64,000 bases of DNA from Kitasatospora azatica KCTC 9699 (GCF_000744785.1 NZ_JQMO01000003.1:310001-374000), one strand, 5' to 3'; positions 17,147 through 26,013 are shown, numbered from the stretch's first letter. Numbers and translations are program-made. Notes: generated from the letters alone by a model not told the origin.

Positions 17147-17760
17147 ATGCCCAAGACCAACGGTCGCCGCCTGATCCTCGCTGCCGGCCTCACCGCGATC
17201 GCACTCGCCGCCACCGCCTGCGGCACCACCACGAGCCCGTCCGCCGCGCCCGCCGCGCCTGCGGCTGCCGCCCCGGCCGGCAGTGCGGCGGCCCCGCGTC
17301 GAGCCCCGCCGCCGGTGCGGCGGGCGCGGCCGGCGCCGCCAAGCTCGTCGCCGTCGACTCCACCAAGCTGGGCCCGATCGTGACCGACTCCGCCGGACGC
17401 ACCCTGTACCGCTTCGACAAGGACACCAACAAGCCCTCCGCCACCAACTGCACCGACGCCTGCGCCGCGAAGTGGCCGCCGGCCACCGTGCAGGACAAGG
17501 TCGACCTCGAGGGCGTCAGTTCGGCCCTGGTCGGCAGCGTGACCCGGCCCGACGGGACCAAGCAGCTGACCCTGAACGGCTGGCCGCTGTACCGCTTCGC
17601 CGGGGACAGCGCGGCCGGCCAGCTCAACGGGCAGGGCGTGGGCGGCACCTGGTTCGCCAGCACGCCCGAGGGCAAGAAGGCGCAGGGCGCCGGGCAGGCG
17701 CCGGCCCCGAGCGCCTCCGCCAGCGCCTCGCAGAACGGCGGCTACTCGAGCGGGTACTGA
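17147..17760 (+). pseudogene. Frameshifted COG4315-type lipoprotein (YxxD repeat protein)
   Basis: The first frame (17147-17383) encodes a lipoprotein signal with lipobox AATAC and an Ala/Pro linker that turns into Arg/Ser-rich nonsense. From about 17300 another frame continues the protein (AAKLVAVDSTKLGPIV) and runs to 17760 with two secreted repeats: LYRFDKDT with CTDACAAKWPP, and WPLYRFAGD. One missing G near 17299-17302 would restore a single protein of about 205 residues. Either a real mutation or a sequencing error in a GC-rich run. The intact paralogue is at 20834-21382. Confidence 0.75.
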
Positions 17761-17770
17761 CGATCGGCCA

Positions 17771-17804
17771 CCGACGGCCGGCCGCTCGATCGCCCGGCCG
17801 TCGG
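17771..17804. terminator. Hairpin terminator after the frameshifted lipoprotein
   Basis: Perfect 11-base arms (17771-17781 and 17794-17804) around a 12-base loop, beginning 10 bases after the stop codon. A second GC-rich hairpin follows directly. Confidence 0.7.
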
Positions 17805-17865
17805 CCCCGCCCCGCAGGCCGGGGCGGACTTGCCGCCACGGCGGTGAGCTGGAGAGACTGTCGCG

Positions 17866-18852
17866 GTGAACCCAGGTCGCGACCGCCGTCCGCTCGAGGG
17901 CATGGCGCTACCCGTCGGCACCCTGCTCTGCGTGGTGCTGGCGCTCGGCCTCCTGACGGTGCACCTGTGGCCGAAGCCGCCGGGCTCCCCGGACTACGTC
18001 CGGATCACCGAGGTCGGCGCCGAGCCGCCGACCGGACCGCCCGGCCCGGACGCGTCCACCGGCTCGTACACCGAGGACTGCGGGCGCAACCAGCAGCAGC
18101 ACCGCAACACCGACAACGTGGTGATCTCACCGGGCAACGTCGGCGGCGCCCACCACGTGCACGACTACGTGGGCAACCTGTCCACCAACGCGCTGTCCAC
18201 CGACCAGACCCTGGCCGCCGCCGGGACCAGCTGTGTCGGCGGCGATCTCTCCAGCTACTACTGGCCGGTGCTGCGCCGCACCGACCGCGGCGCCTCACCG
18301 GACAGCCAGGACGACGAGCACGGCAACAGCGGTGAGATCCTCGACCCCGAGTCGGTCTCCGTCGAGTTCCTCGGCAACCCGTGGAGCCAGGTCGTCCCGA
18401 TGCCGCGCTTCCTGCGACTGCTGGAGGGCGACCCGACGGCGGGCACCGACGGCGGCGCCCAGGGCCATGCGCGGTGGGGCTGCAGCGGGTTCCCGGACCG
18501 GGCGACCACCCGCTACCCGCTCTGCCCCGGCAGCAGCCTGCTCACCCGCACCCTGGACTTCCCGAGCTGCTGGGACGGGCGCAGCACGGACAGTTCGGAC
18601 CACCGCACCCAGGCGGTGTTCCCCGGCCCCTCGGGCGTCTGCCCGCGCGACACCTTCGCGATCCCGCACCTGCGGGTGACCGTCGGCTACCGGCCGCCGC
18701 CGGGCCGGGCGTTCGCACTGGACGCCTTCCCCGAGCAGCAGCACGACCCGACCACCGACCACGGGGTGTTCATCGACGTGATGACCGACAGTCGGATGGC
18801 GTCCGTGGTCGCCTGCCTGAACCAGAACCGCAACTGCCGGGAATCCGGTTGA
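17866..18852 (+). CDS. DUF1996 domain-containing exported protein
   Basis: This 328-residue protein has one N-terminal membrane segment or uncleaved signal (LPVGTLLCVVLALGLLTVHLW) followed by an extracytoplasmic DUF1996 domain. Family features are GGAHHVHDYVGN, SSYYWPVL, WGCSG and FPSCWDGR. Related domains occur in fungal and actinomycete secreted proteins, some next to lectin domains; function is unknown. GTG 17866 follows GGAGAG. Next downstream is the sigma factor, 59 bases on. Confidence 0.85.
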   Translation: MNPGRDRRPLEGMALPVGTLLCVVLALGLLTVHLWPKPPGSPDYVRITEVGAEPPTGPPGPDASTGSYTEDCGRNQQQHRNTDNVVISPGNVGGAHHVHDYVGNLSTNALSTDQTLAAAGTSCVGGDLSSYYWPVLRRTDRGASPDSQDDEHGNSGEILDPESVSVEFLGNPWSQVVPMPRFLRLLEGDPTAGTDGGAQGHARWGCSGFPDRATTRYPLCPGSSLLTRTLDFPSCWDGRSTDSSDHRTQAVFPGPSGVCPRDTFAIPHLRVTVGYRPPPGRAFALDAFPEQQHDPTTDHGVFIDVMTDSRMASVVACLNQNRNCRESG

Positions 18853-18911
18853 ACCCATCGCCCGTGCCGGACGTGCTGAGCGTGGCACATCACGACGGAG
18901 GAGTGGGGCGG

Positions 18912-19472
18912 ATGGCAGGAACCCGATCCAGCGCCCGGCAGGGCGCAGCCGACGAGGCGTTGATCCGGACGCTGTACGAGCAGCACGGCGGCGCGCTGCT
19001 CGCCTATGCCGTCCGGTTGACCGGTGACCGGGCGGCGGCCGAGGACGTGGTTCAGGAGACCCTGATCCGCGCCTGGCGCAACCCCGATGTACTGACCAAC
19101 AACCGAGGCTCGGTCCGTGGTTGGCTGCTGACGGTGGAACGCAACCTGATCACCGACCGGTTCCGGGCCCGGGCGGCGCGGCCGGCCGAGGTCGCCGAGG
19201 TGTCGGAGGAGCTGGCCACCGTGCCGGTGGCGCACGACCACGCGGACACCGTGGTGGAGTCGCTGGTGATGACGGAGGCGCTGGACCAGCTGTCCGCCGA
19301 CCATCGCGCGGTGCTGCGGTCGATCTACTTCCAACGGTTGTCGGTCGCCGAGACGGCCGAGCAGTTGGGGATACCGGCGGGGACGGTCAAGTCCCGTGCA
19401 CATTACGCGCTGCGGGCGCTGAAGCAGTCGTACACCGGGCGGGCTGGGACGTTGAAGGAGGCAGCGGTATGA
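18912..19472 (+). CDS. ECF-type RNA polymerase sigma factor
   Basis: This 186-residue group 4 sigma factor has region 2 (LYEQHGGALLAYAVRLTGD, then AEDVVQETLIRAWRN) and region 4 (LSADHRAVLRSIYFQRLSV, AEQLGIPAGTVKSRAHYALRAL). ATG 18912 has GGAGGAG upstream. The last codons overlap the anti-sigma gene by 4 bases (ATGA), which fixes the pair. It should direct a small extracytoplasmic stress regulon. Target promoters were not identified. Confidence 0.93.
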   Translation: MAGTRSSARQGAADEALIRTLYEQHGGALLAYAVRLTGDRAAAEDVVQETLIRAWRNPDVLTNNRGSVRGWLLTVERNLITDRFRARAARPAEVAEVSEELATVPVAHDHADTVVESLVMTEALDQLSADHRAVLRSIYFQRLSVAETAEQLGIPAGTVKSRAHYALRALKQSYTGRAGTLKEAAV

Positions 19473-20191
19473 ACACCGAGCAGCACCAGCAGAGCGCGGG
19501 GCTCCTCGGCGCCTACGTCCTCGGCGCGTTGGAGGCGGCGGACCTGGCGTCGGTCGAGCGGCACCTGCTCGACTGCCCGCCCTGCCGGCAGGAGGTGGCC
19601 GAATTGCAGGATCTGGAACGAGCGTTGGGCGAGGTGCCGCCCGAGCTACTGGTGGACGGGCCGCCCGAGGGTGGTGACCTGCTGCTGCAGCGCACCCTGC
19701 GGCAGGCCCGCAGCGAACGCGGCACGCAACACCGCCGCCGCTGGGCGCTGGTCGGCGTGGCGGCGGTGGTCGCGGCCGCGGCCGTGCTGACCGGCGGCGT
19801 GCTGCTGGGCCGGGCGACGACTCCCGCAACGCCGCCCGTCGCGGTCGGCCCGGCGCCGTCGGTGTCGGTGACGCCGCCCCCGGCCGGCACCCGGACGGCC
19901 TCGGCGACCGACCAGTCGACGGGCGCCCGGATGACCCTGACGGTCACTCCGGCGGCGGGCTGGGTGCGGGTGAGCGCGGCCGTCACCGGCGTCCCCGCCG
20001 GTCAGCGCTGCCGCCTGGTGGTCAACGGCAAGGACGGGACGGCCACCGACGCGGGCAGCTGGCTGGTCTCCCCGGCCGGTGCCAAGTCCGGTACCTCGCT
20101 GGACGGATCGGCGCTGGTCGCGCCCGCCGAGGTCAGCTCGGTGTCGGTGGTGAACGACGCGGGGCAGACCTTCGTGACGGTCCCGCTGTAG
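19469..20191 (+). CDS. Zinc-binding anti-sigma factor, membrane anchored
   Basis: This 240-residue protein starts with an anti-sigma domain holding the ZAS zinc motif H32-x3-C36-x2-C39 (HLLDCPPC). A single membrane helix follows (WALVGVAAVVAAAAVLTGGVLLG, about 90-112 in two parts), then an extracytoplasmic domain of the RskA type. It binds and silences the sigma factor encoded just upstream, with which it overlaps by 4 bases. The zinc motif suggests redox or cell-envelope sensing; the actual signal is unknown. Confidence 0.9.
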   Translation: MNTEQHQQSAGLLGAYVLGALEAADLASVERHLLDCPPCRQEVAELQDLERALGEVPPELLVDGPPEGGDLLLQRTLRQARSERGTQHRRRWALVGVAAVVAAAAVLTGGVLLGRATTPATPPVAVGPAPSVSVTPPPAGTRTASATDQSTGARMTLTVTPAAGWVRVSAAVTGVPAGQRCRLVVNGKDGTATDAGSWLVSPAGAKSGTSLDGSALVAPAEVSSVSVVNDAGQTFVTVPL

Positions 20192-20195
20192 CCGC

Positions 20196-20236
20196 TCCGG
20201 AGGCTCCCTCGGCCCGCGGCCGGCGGAGCCTCCGGA
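20196..20236. terminator. Bidirectional hairpin terminator
   Basis: Perfect 12-base arms at 20196-20207 and 20225-20236 with a GC-rich loop. It sits between the ends of two convergent genes, 4 bases after the anti-sigma stop. Confidence 0.8.
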
Positions 20237-20254
20237 ATCAGTCCTGACGTAGCG

Positions 20255-20830
20255 TCAGAAGCCCGGTGCCTGATAGCCGTTCAAGTACCAGAAGGCGGCC
20301 GAGTACCAGACCAGCGCGATCGCACAGATCAGCACGCCGCCCGCCACCGGCAAGGCCCAACCGGGCAGCCGGCGGTGGCGCACCACGATCACCTTGGCCA
20401 CGAACGCGCCGTACAGGAAGCAGCCGGTGACCGCGTGCAGGGCCACCCGGCTGTCGGTCAACTGCGCACCGTAGGCGACCAGGCAGTGCTGGGCGATCGG
20501 GAGCGAGAGCAGGAAGGCGACCAGGCCGGTGACCCGGTGCGCGGTCCGCACCGGCTTCGGGGCCGGGCCCACGGCGGGCAACCGCCCGTACATCCACAGT
20601 GCCAGCAGCAGTTGGATCACCGCCAGGCCGAGCAGGGCGGTGCCCAGCTCGGCCTTCAGCTGGTTGGCGTCGCTGCCCCGCTGCCCGAACAGGCTGGCGG
20701 TGTAGTCGGGGGTGTGGGCCCGGCCGTACCAGTAGAGCCCGGCCGCCACCGCGATCGGCAGCAGCGCCCACAGCGCCACCCGAAGCGGAGCCAACGGTTG
20801 CCACCCGGAGGGTGGATCAGCGCGGTGCAC
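20255..20830 (-). CDS. Five-helix membrane protein (DUF6529-like), possible b-type haem protein
   Basis: This 191-residue protein has five membrane segments: VALWALLPIAVAAGLYWYG, LLGLAVIQLLLALWMYG, VTGLVAFLLSLPIAQHCLVAY, AVTGCFLYGAFVAKVIVV and VAGGVLICAIALVWYSAAFW. His residues lie at or in helix 3 (AHRVTG and AQHC) and at the start of helix 4 (LHAVTG), a pattern like cytochrome b561 or ferric reductase haem sites. It begins 3 bases after the lipoprotein gene and shares its transcript. I infer a membrane electron-transfer pair; this is not shown. GTG 20830. Confidence 0.7.
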   Translation of the reverse strand: MHRADPPSGWQPLAPLRVALWALLPIAVAAGLYWYGRAHTPDYTASLFGQRGSDANQLKAELGTALLGLAVIQLLLALWMYGRLPAVGPAPKPVRTAHRVTGLVAFLLSLPIAQHCLVAYGAQLTDSRVALHAVTGCFLYGAFVAKVIVVRHRRLPGWALPVAGGVLICAIALVWYSAAFWYLNGYQAPGF

Positions 20831-20833
20831 TGC

Positions 20834-21382
20834 TCAGCTGCCCTCGACCTTGTTGCCCTTGGCGTCGACCACGAACCACTTGGCACCGAACGCGGTCGAC
20901 CCCTCGCCCGAGGTGTCACCCTTCGTCGCGTCCCCGGTGAAGCGGTACAGCGGGTGGCCGTTGTAGACGACCTGGGTCCTGCCGTCGGGCCGGACGCTGG
21001 TGCTCAGCAGCGCCTGGTCGGCGCCGCTCCCGGCCGTGGGTGCGTCGGTCGTGGTCACCGGCGGCCAGGACGCCGCGCAGGCGTCGGTGCAGGTGGAGGT
21101 CGCCGAGGTGTCCTTCTCGAACAGGTACAGCGTCCAGCCGGCGGAGTCGACCAGGATCCCGGGGAACTTCCCGGCCGCGGCCACCGAGATGACGGCGCCG
21201 GCGCCCGTCACACTCGCACTGGCGCTCGCACCACCCGTCGCGTATCCGGAGGCCGACGCGGCGGCCGACGGCGAGCTGCTCGCGGCGGTCGACGTCTTCG
21301 TGCTGCTGGAACAGCCACCGCAGACGGCTACCAGCAGGGCGACGGCGGCGACCGAGGTGGCGGCCAGGCGGGCTTGTCCCAT
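20834..21382 (-). CDS. COG4315-type secreted lipoprotein (YxxD repeats)
   Basis: This 182-residue protein has a signal peptide ending in a lipobox (VAVCGGC), a Ser/Ala/Thr linker (about 25-65) and two Lipoprotein_15-type repeats: WTLYLFEKDT with CTDACAASWPPV, and HPLYRFTGD. ATG 21382 has GGAGGAGC upstream. It is the intact paralogue of the frameshifted gene at 17147. Members of this family often sit beside membrane proteins with likely haem sites, as here, so a redox role at the cell surface is possible. Function not established. Confidence 0.85.
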   Translation of the reverse strand: MGQARLAATSVAAVALLVAVCGGCSSSTKTSTAASSSPSAAASASGYATGGASASASVTGAGAVISVAAAGKFPGILVDSAGWTLYLFEKDTSATSTCTDACAASWPPVTTTDAPTAGSGADQALLSTSVRPDGRTQVVYNGHPLYRFTGDATKGDTSGEGSTAFGAKWFVVDAKGNKVEGS

Positions 21383-21577
21383 CGAAGCTCCTCCGGTGAG
21401 CGGATCGAATGTGCTCCCCCACACCTGCCCCCGGTCCGGCCGCCGCCGGCTCCAGGCGCGCCCGTAGCTCAGCGGTTCGGGTCGGGCGATTGAGCCGAAT
21501 GGCAGACCGGGCAGGCGGCGGCCCCGGCAGCGGTGGGAGGGTCGGCGCAGCCGGCTGCCGGAGGGAAGGGGTTCGGG

Positions 21578-22990
21578 ATGACCGCGCGGTGCGGGCGGGT
21601 CCGGGTCCTGCTCAGCCTGTCCGCTCTGCTGGCAGTGGTGGCGGGCTGCGCCTCGGGGCCGGCGGGCGGGCCGTTCGACGGCGGGTTCCCCGGCTCGGCG
21701 GCGGTCTCGGCCGGTGCCCGGGCCCCGGTCGCGCTCGCGCCCGGCGACTGGCCCACGTACCACCGGGACGCGGCCCGCAGCGGTCTGGCGCCGGGCCTGC
21801 CGCCGGCCGGCGGGGTGGCCCGGCTGTGGCGGGCCGCACTGGACGGGGCCGTCTACGGGCAGCCTCTGGTGGTCGGGGACCAGGTGCTGGCGGCGACCGA
21901 GAACAACACGCTGTACGCCCTGGACGCTGCCACCGGCGCGGTCCGGTGGCAGCGTCATGTGGGCGCGCCGGCCCGGGGCGCGGAGCTGCCGTGCGGAAAC
22001 ATCGACCCGCTGGGCATCACCGGCACCCCGGTCTTCGATCCGGCGACCGGACTGGTCCTCGCGGTCGCCGAACTGACCGGCGGCCGCCACCAGCTGGTCG
22101 GGCTGAACGCCGCCACCGGCGCGCCGGCGGTCAGCCGGGAGGTCGAGCCGCCGCAGGGCGACCGCCTGGCGCACCAGCAGCGGAGCGCGCTCGCGCTCTG
22201 GCAAGGGCGGGTCCAGATCGCCTTCGGCGGCCTGTACGGCGACTGCGGACAGTACGTCGGCGCGCTGCTGTCGGTGCCGGTGACCGGCAGCGGCCCGACC
22301 CTCGCCTACTCGGTGCCCACCCCGCGCCAGGGCGGGATCTGGGCGCCGGGCGGGCCGGTGGCGGACGGCGAGCGGCTGCTGGTCTCGGTCGGCAACGGCT
22401 CGGCCACCGGTGGCGGCTACGACGGCTCCGACTCGGTCCTCGCGCTCTCCGCGGACCTGCAGCGGACTGACTTCTTCGCACCCGCCTCCTGGGCCCAGGA
22501 CAATGCCGCCGACCTCGATCTCGGGTCACTGTCACCAGTGCTGATCGGGCGCCAGGTACTGATCGCGGGCAAGCGCGGCACCGCCTACACACTGGCCGCC
22601 GACCACCTGGGCGGGATCGGGGGCCGACTCTCCCAGGCCCAGGTCTGCCCCGCCTACGGGGCTGCGGCGGTCGACGGACGCACCGTCTACCTGCCGTGCA
22701 GCGACGGCCTCGCCCAGCTGACGGTGGCCGAGGACGGGACGATCCACCCGGGCTGGCGGGTCCCGCTGAACGGCGCCGGCTCGCCGGTGGTCGGCGGCGG
22801 CGCCGTCTGGGTGGTCGACCAGGGCGGCGACCGGGGCAGCGGGCAACTGGACCTGCTCGACCCGGTCGACGGGCGGATCCGCGAGCGGCTGCCGGTGGGT
22901 CAGGTGCCGCACTTCGCCTCGCCGGTGCTCTCCGGCGCCCGGATCTTCCTCGGCACCATGGACGGCGTCCTCGCCTTCACCGGCGCCTGA
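21578..22990 (+). CDS. PQQ-like beta-propeller lipoprotein
   Basis: This 470-residue protein has a lipoprotein signal (lipobox VVAGCAS, about residue 24) and then beta-propeller blades of the PQQ/quinoprotein type. DWPTYHRDAARSGLAPG is the usual entry motif, followed by LYALDAATGAVRWQ and VLAVAELTGG. No PQQ-binding Cys pair or dehydrogenase domain was seen, so it is more likely a scaffold or binding protein than an enzyme. Its gene is divergent from the lipoprotein at 21382 over 195 bases. Function unknown. Confidence 0.82.
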   Translation: MTARCGRVRVLLSLSALLAVVAGCASGPAGGPFDGGFPGSAAVSAGARAPVALAPGDWPTYHRDAARSGLAPGLPPAGGVARLWRAALDGAVYGQPLVVGDQVLAATENNTLYALDAATGAVRWQRHVGAPARGAELPCGNIDPLGITGTPVFDPATGLVLAVAELTGGRHQLVGLNAATGAPAVSREVEPPQGDRLAHQQRSALALWQGRVQIAFGGLYGDCGQYVGALLSVPVTGSGPTLAYSVPTPRQGGIWAPGGPVADGERLLVSVGNGSATGGGYDGSDSVLALSADLQRTDFFAPASWAQDNAADLDLGSLSPVLIGRQVLIAGKRGTAYTLAADHLGGIGGRLSQAQVCPAYGAAAVDGRTVYLPCSDGLAQLTVAEDGTIHPGWRVPLNGAGSPVVGGGAVWVVDQGGDRGSGQLDLLDPVDGRIRERLPVGQVPHFASPVLSGARIFLGTMDGVLAFTGA

Positions 22991-23006
22991 CAGCCGCGGG
23001 CGAAAC

Positions 23007-23036
23007 CGGACGAACACGGACGAACACGGACGAACT
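23007..23036. repeat. Short tandem repeat, 10-base unit
   Basis: Three copies of CGGACGAACA-like units follow the propeller gene. No stem can be formed, so it is not a hairpin terminator. Confidence 0.7.
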
Positions 23037-23154
23037 CGCGCAGAACACAGGCTCCCGACGCGCGAAGATCGCAGTCCACGAGCGCGCGGGCCGCCGACAG
23101 GGCAAGCTGGCACGGATCATTTCCGCGAGCCCCACCTGACGAGAGGTTAGTACC

Positions 23155-23460
23155 TTGGCCACCGACTACGACGCCCCCCGCAACACCGGCGACGAGAGCG
23201 ACAACGACAGCATCGAGGAACTGAAGGGCCGACGCGACCAGAAGGCGGACACCGCGGTCGACATCGACACCGAGGCCGTCGAGGGCATCGAGCTTCCGGG
23301 CGCCGACCTGTCGGGTGAAGAACTCACCGTCCGGGTCGTCCCGATCCAGCAGGACGAGTTCACCTGCATGACCTGTTTCCTGGTGCACCACCGCACCCAG
23401 CTCGCAGGCGAGGACAAGAACGGCCAGCCGATCTGCCAGGACTGCGCCGGCACCTCCTGA
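23155..23460 (+). CDS. DUF4193 zinc-ribbon-like protein
   Basis: This 101-residue protein matches the actinobacterial DUF4193 family along its full length: MATDYDAPRN at the start, an acidic middle and a C-terminal metal site with CMTCFLVHHRTQL and ICQDC. The two Cys pairs probably bind zinc. The start is TTG 23155 behind GAGAGG; the family N-terminus fits exactly. Members are very widely conserved in actinobacteria and have no known role. The long acidic N-terminal half is probably disordered. Confidence 0.88.
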   Translation: MATDYDAPRNTGDESDNDSIEELKGRRDQKADTAVDIDTEAVEGIELPGADLSGEELTVRVVPIQQDEFTCMTCFLVHHRTQLAGEDKNGQPICQDCAGTS

Positions 23461-23636
23461 CCGGCGCCCACCGCCCACCGCCCCACCGGTGACGGCGTGC
23501 GCGACGGCGGCATTGACGTCGTCGCGCGGCGGGTGGCGGGTCCCTGCCTGCCGGACGGGTGAACCGTGGGTCCGTTCGGCGGCCGTGGCCCCGGTGCTGC
23601 CCGCCGCCGGGCCCGGTGCGGAGGATCGTGGCTGGC

Positions 23637-24716
23637 ATGCAACGACCGAACATCCTCCGTACCTGCGCCCTGGTGGTCGGCGTGCTGCTGATCGCGGGCG
23701 CGTTCCTGACCGCCTTCTGGATCACCCCGACCTATGTGGCCCGGCTGCCCGACGACGTCGACGTGCAGCGCCCGTTGGCCGGCACCTTCAAGACCCTGCT
23801 CGACGGCCAGGCACTGGCCCAGGGAAGCCTGGCGACGGCGCTCAAGCACGATGTCCCGCTCACCATCGACCGGCAGGTCAAGGTGCTGAAGACCGCGGAG
23901 AACACCGCGCTGGTCAGCGATGCGCGGACGACCAGCGCGGCGGGCACCAAGGTCGAGCAGACCACCTGGCAGTACGCGGTGGACCGGCGCAGCCTGGAGC
24001 CGTCGTCGCACCACCCGAGCAACTGGTCGGTCGTCGACGCACACGGCCTGACGATCAGCTTCCCGTTCGGCGCCCAGAAGAAGACCTACACCGGCTGGGT
24101 GCCGGAGACCGCGACCACCACGCCGGTCACCTACACCCGCGCGGAGCAGCGTTCCGGCCTGCAGACCTACGTGTACCAGGCGAGCGTCACCGCCACCCGG
24201 ATCACCGACAGCCAGGTGCTGGCCGGTCTGCCCAAGGCGCTGCCGCAGAACCTGCTGAAACTGCTGGTCGAGTTCGGCCCGCTGACGCCTGATCAGCAGC
24301 AGAAGCTGACGGCGCTGCTCCCGGCCCTCGGCGATCCGGCCCCGCTCTCGTACACCCTTCAGGGCAGCGACACCTTCTGGGTGGAGCCGGAGACCGGCGC
24401 GGTGCTCGACATCCAGCGCTCCCAGCAGCGCATCGCGGCGGTCACCGCCCCCGACGGCAGCCTCGTCCCGCTGCTCCCGGTCATCGACGCCGACTACCGG
24501 CAGACCCCGGCGGCCGTGTCCGACGCCGTGAGCGACGCGAAGGACGGGCGCGACGCGATCCAGCTGGCCGGCACCACGCTGCCGATCATCGCGGGCATCC
24601 TCGGCGCGCTGCTCATCCTCGGTGCGCTGTTCATCCCCCGTCGCCGCCGCCCGGAGAGCGCGCCGCCGGAGGACGTCTCGCCCGAGGGGGGCGACTCAGG
24701 GGCGGTTCAGGAGTGA
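23637..24716 (+). CDS. DUF3068 (PorA-like) membrane-anchored protein
   Basis: This 359-residue protein has an N-terminal membrane helix (LVVGVLLIAGAFLTAFWI), a long extracytoplasmic domain with FWVEPETGAVLDI, and a C-terminal helix (LPIIAGILGALLILGALF) followed by an Arg-rich, acidic cytoplasmic tail. This two-anchor build and the motif are typical of DUF3068 proteins of actinomycetes. Function unknown. ATG 23637 follows GGAGG. It is convergent with the DinB gene, whose stop lies only 8 bases away. Confidence 0.82.
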   Translation: MQRPNILRTCALVVGVLLIAGAFLTAFWITPTYVARLPDDVDVQRPLAGTFKTLLDGQALAQGSLATALKHDVPLTIDRQVKVLKTAENTALVSDARTTSAAGTKVEQTTWQYAVDRRSLEPSSHHPSNWSVVDAHGLTISFPFGAQKKTYTGWVPETATTTPVTYTRAEQRSGLQTYVYQASVTATRITDSQVLAGLPKALPQNLLKLLVEFGPLTPDQQQKLTALLPALGDPAPLSYTLQGSDTFWVEPETGAVLDIQRSQQRIAAVTAPDGSLVPLLPVIDADYRQTPAAVSDAVSDAKDGRDAIQLAGTTLPIIAGILGALLILGALFIPRRRRPESAPPEDVSPEGGDSGAVQE

Positions 24717-24723
24717 CTGTCGG

Positions 24724-25239
24724 TCAGTAGTAGCCCGTCGAGCCGTCGACCAGCTCGCGGACGATGTCCAGGTGCCCGGCGTGCCGCGCGGTCTCCTCGA
24801 TCATGTGCAACAGCGTCCAGCGCAGCGTGGCGGCGCCGGCCCGGAACTCCGTCTGCCGGCCGGCGTCGTCCAGTCCGTGGGCCGCGATGATCTCGTCCGA
24901 GACGGCGCACTGGCGGGTGTACTCCGCCAGCAGCTGCGCCAGCGGGACGCCCGCCACCCGCATGTCCCCGTCCTCGACGCTCTCGTCGAACAGCGGGCCG
25001 GACGGCGGCCGTCCCATCAGCATCACCTCGAACCAGCAGTGCTCGACCCACCGCATGTGCGAGACCAGGCCCGCGACGGTCATCAGCGGCGAGGTCGGGA
25101 TCACCACCTTGTGGGCGTCCTCCTCGGAGAGCCCCTCGCACTTCCAGTGGATGATCGCCCGCTGCATGTCGAGCCAGCTGATCAACTGCGCTCGCTCGTC
25201 GACGTCGTAGGCGGGACGGGTGCGGGAAGGAGAGGTCAT
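24724..25239 (-). CDS. DinB-family (DUF664) putative metal-dependent thiol transferase
   Basis: This 171-residue four-helix bundle protein has the three His expected for the DinB metal site: IHWKCEGL, SHMRWVEHCWF and TARHAGHLDIVREL. In actinomycetes such proteins often use mycothiol or bacillithiol in detoxification. ATG 25239 is preferred to an upstream in-frame start at 25281. Partner and substrate unknown. Confidence 0.87.
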   Translation of the reverse strand: MTSPSRTRPAYDVDERAQLISWLDMQRAIIHWKCEGLSEEDAHKVVIPTSPLMTVAGLVSHMRWVEHCWFEVMLMGRPPSGPLFDESVEDGDMRVAGVPLAQLLAEYTRQCAVSDEIIAAHGLDDAGRQTEFRAGAATLRWTLLHMIEETARHAGHLDIVRELVDGSTGYY

Positions 25240-25300
25240 GGGCGACCACCGTACTGGGACCGGTCGCGCGGCGCCCGGCATTTTTGGCTCGACGTCCTCG

Positions 25301-25333
25301 CCGCGTCCTCACCGCGTCCTCACCGCGTCCTCT
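25301..25333. repeat. 11-base tandem repeat
   Basis: Three copies of CCGCGTCCTCA (the last ends in T) lie between two minus-strand genes, preceded by a degenerate fourth copy. No function is apparent. Confidence 0.75.
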
Positions 25334-25349
25334 CGACGCCCTCGCGGCG

Positions 25350-25883
25350 TCAGGAGGCGTCGGGCTCCCGGTCCGGGCCCTGCGCGCGCAGCCGCCGCAC
25401 CTGCTCCAGGGACTCGCGCAACTCCCCCAGCCAGTCCTCCGAGTGACGCTGCACCAGCTTCACGCACCAGCCGAGCGCCTCGCTGCGGCTGCGCGCCACG
25501 CCGGCCTCCACCAGGGTGTCGAGCACCTGCCGCTCGGGCTGGCGCAGCCTGGTCATCACCGGCGCCGCCACGGTGGTGAACAGCGCCCTGGTCCCCTCGC
25601 ACTCGGCGCCCCAGGAGACCTTGCGCCCGAACCGGTGCTCGGCCTCGCGGGCGACGGCCATCCGCTCGCCCCTGGTGCGCTCGCGGAACTCGGCGAGCCG
25701 CCCCTCCACCGCGGCCGCCCGCTCCGCCGGCGACACCTCGGCACCGATCTCCGGCCCCGGGATCCGGCCGACGACGGTGATCTCCTCGCGGTCCACGGCG
25801 ACCTCGACCAGCTCGACGAAGAGCCCGTCCGGGAGCCGCCCGGTGAACCAGCCACGCAGCGTTTCCTGCTCTGATGTAATCAT
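25350..25883 (-). CDS. Conserved actinobacterial protein of unknown function with a C-terminal DNA-binding-like segment
   Basis: This 177-residue protein has EEITVVGRIPGPE near residue 35 and a conserved basic core (AREAEHRFGRKVSWG). Its C-terminal stretch, RQVLDTLVEAGVARSRSEALGWCVKLV, resembles ribbon-helix-helix proteins (strand, two helices, SRSEAL turn). ATG 25883 has no ribosome site. The start codon is embedded in a TGTAATCA direct repeat, so the message may be leaderless or the repeat may be an autoregulatory site. Function unknown. Confidence 0.72.
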   Translation of the reverse strand: MITSEQETLRGWFTGRLPDGLFVELVEVAVDREEITVVGRIPGPEIGAEVSPAERAAAVEGRLAEFRERTRGERMAVAREAEHRFGRKVSWGAECEGTRALFTTVAAPVMTRLRQPERQVLDTLVEAGVARSRSEALGWCVKLVQRHSEDWLGELRESLEQVRRLRAQGPDREPDAS

Positions 25884-26013
25884 GTAATCAACATTACGCC
25901 TCGCTCGAGCGTTGGCAAGGCCCTGGGCGAGACGGCGTTCGCCACGGCGGCATCCCTGGGAGACTGGGACCGTACCCATCCCCTGACGACCCCGTCGGGA
26001 ACGGAGGGACGGT

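Noticed and set aside
21462-21540. tRNA-like start GCCCGTAGCTCAGCGGTTCGG
   Set aside because: It resembles a tRNA 5' end with a D-arm, but no anticodon arm, T-arm or pairing acceptor end follows.
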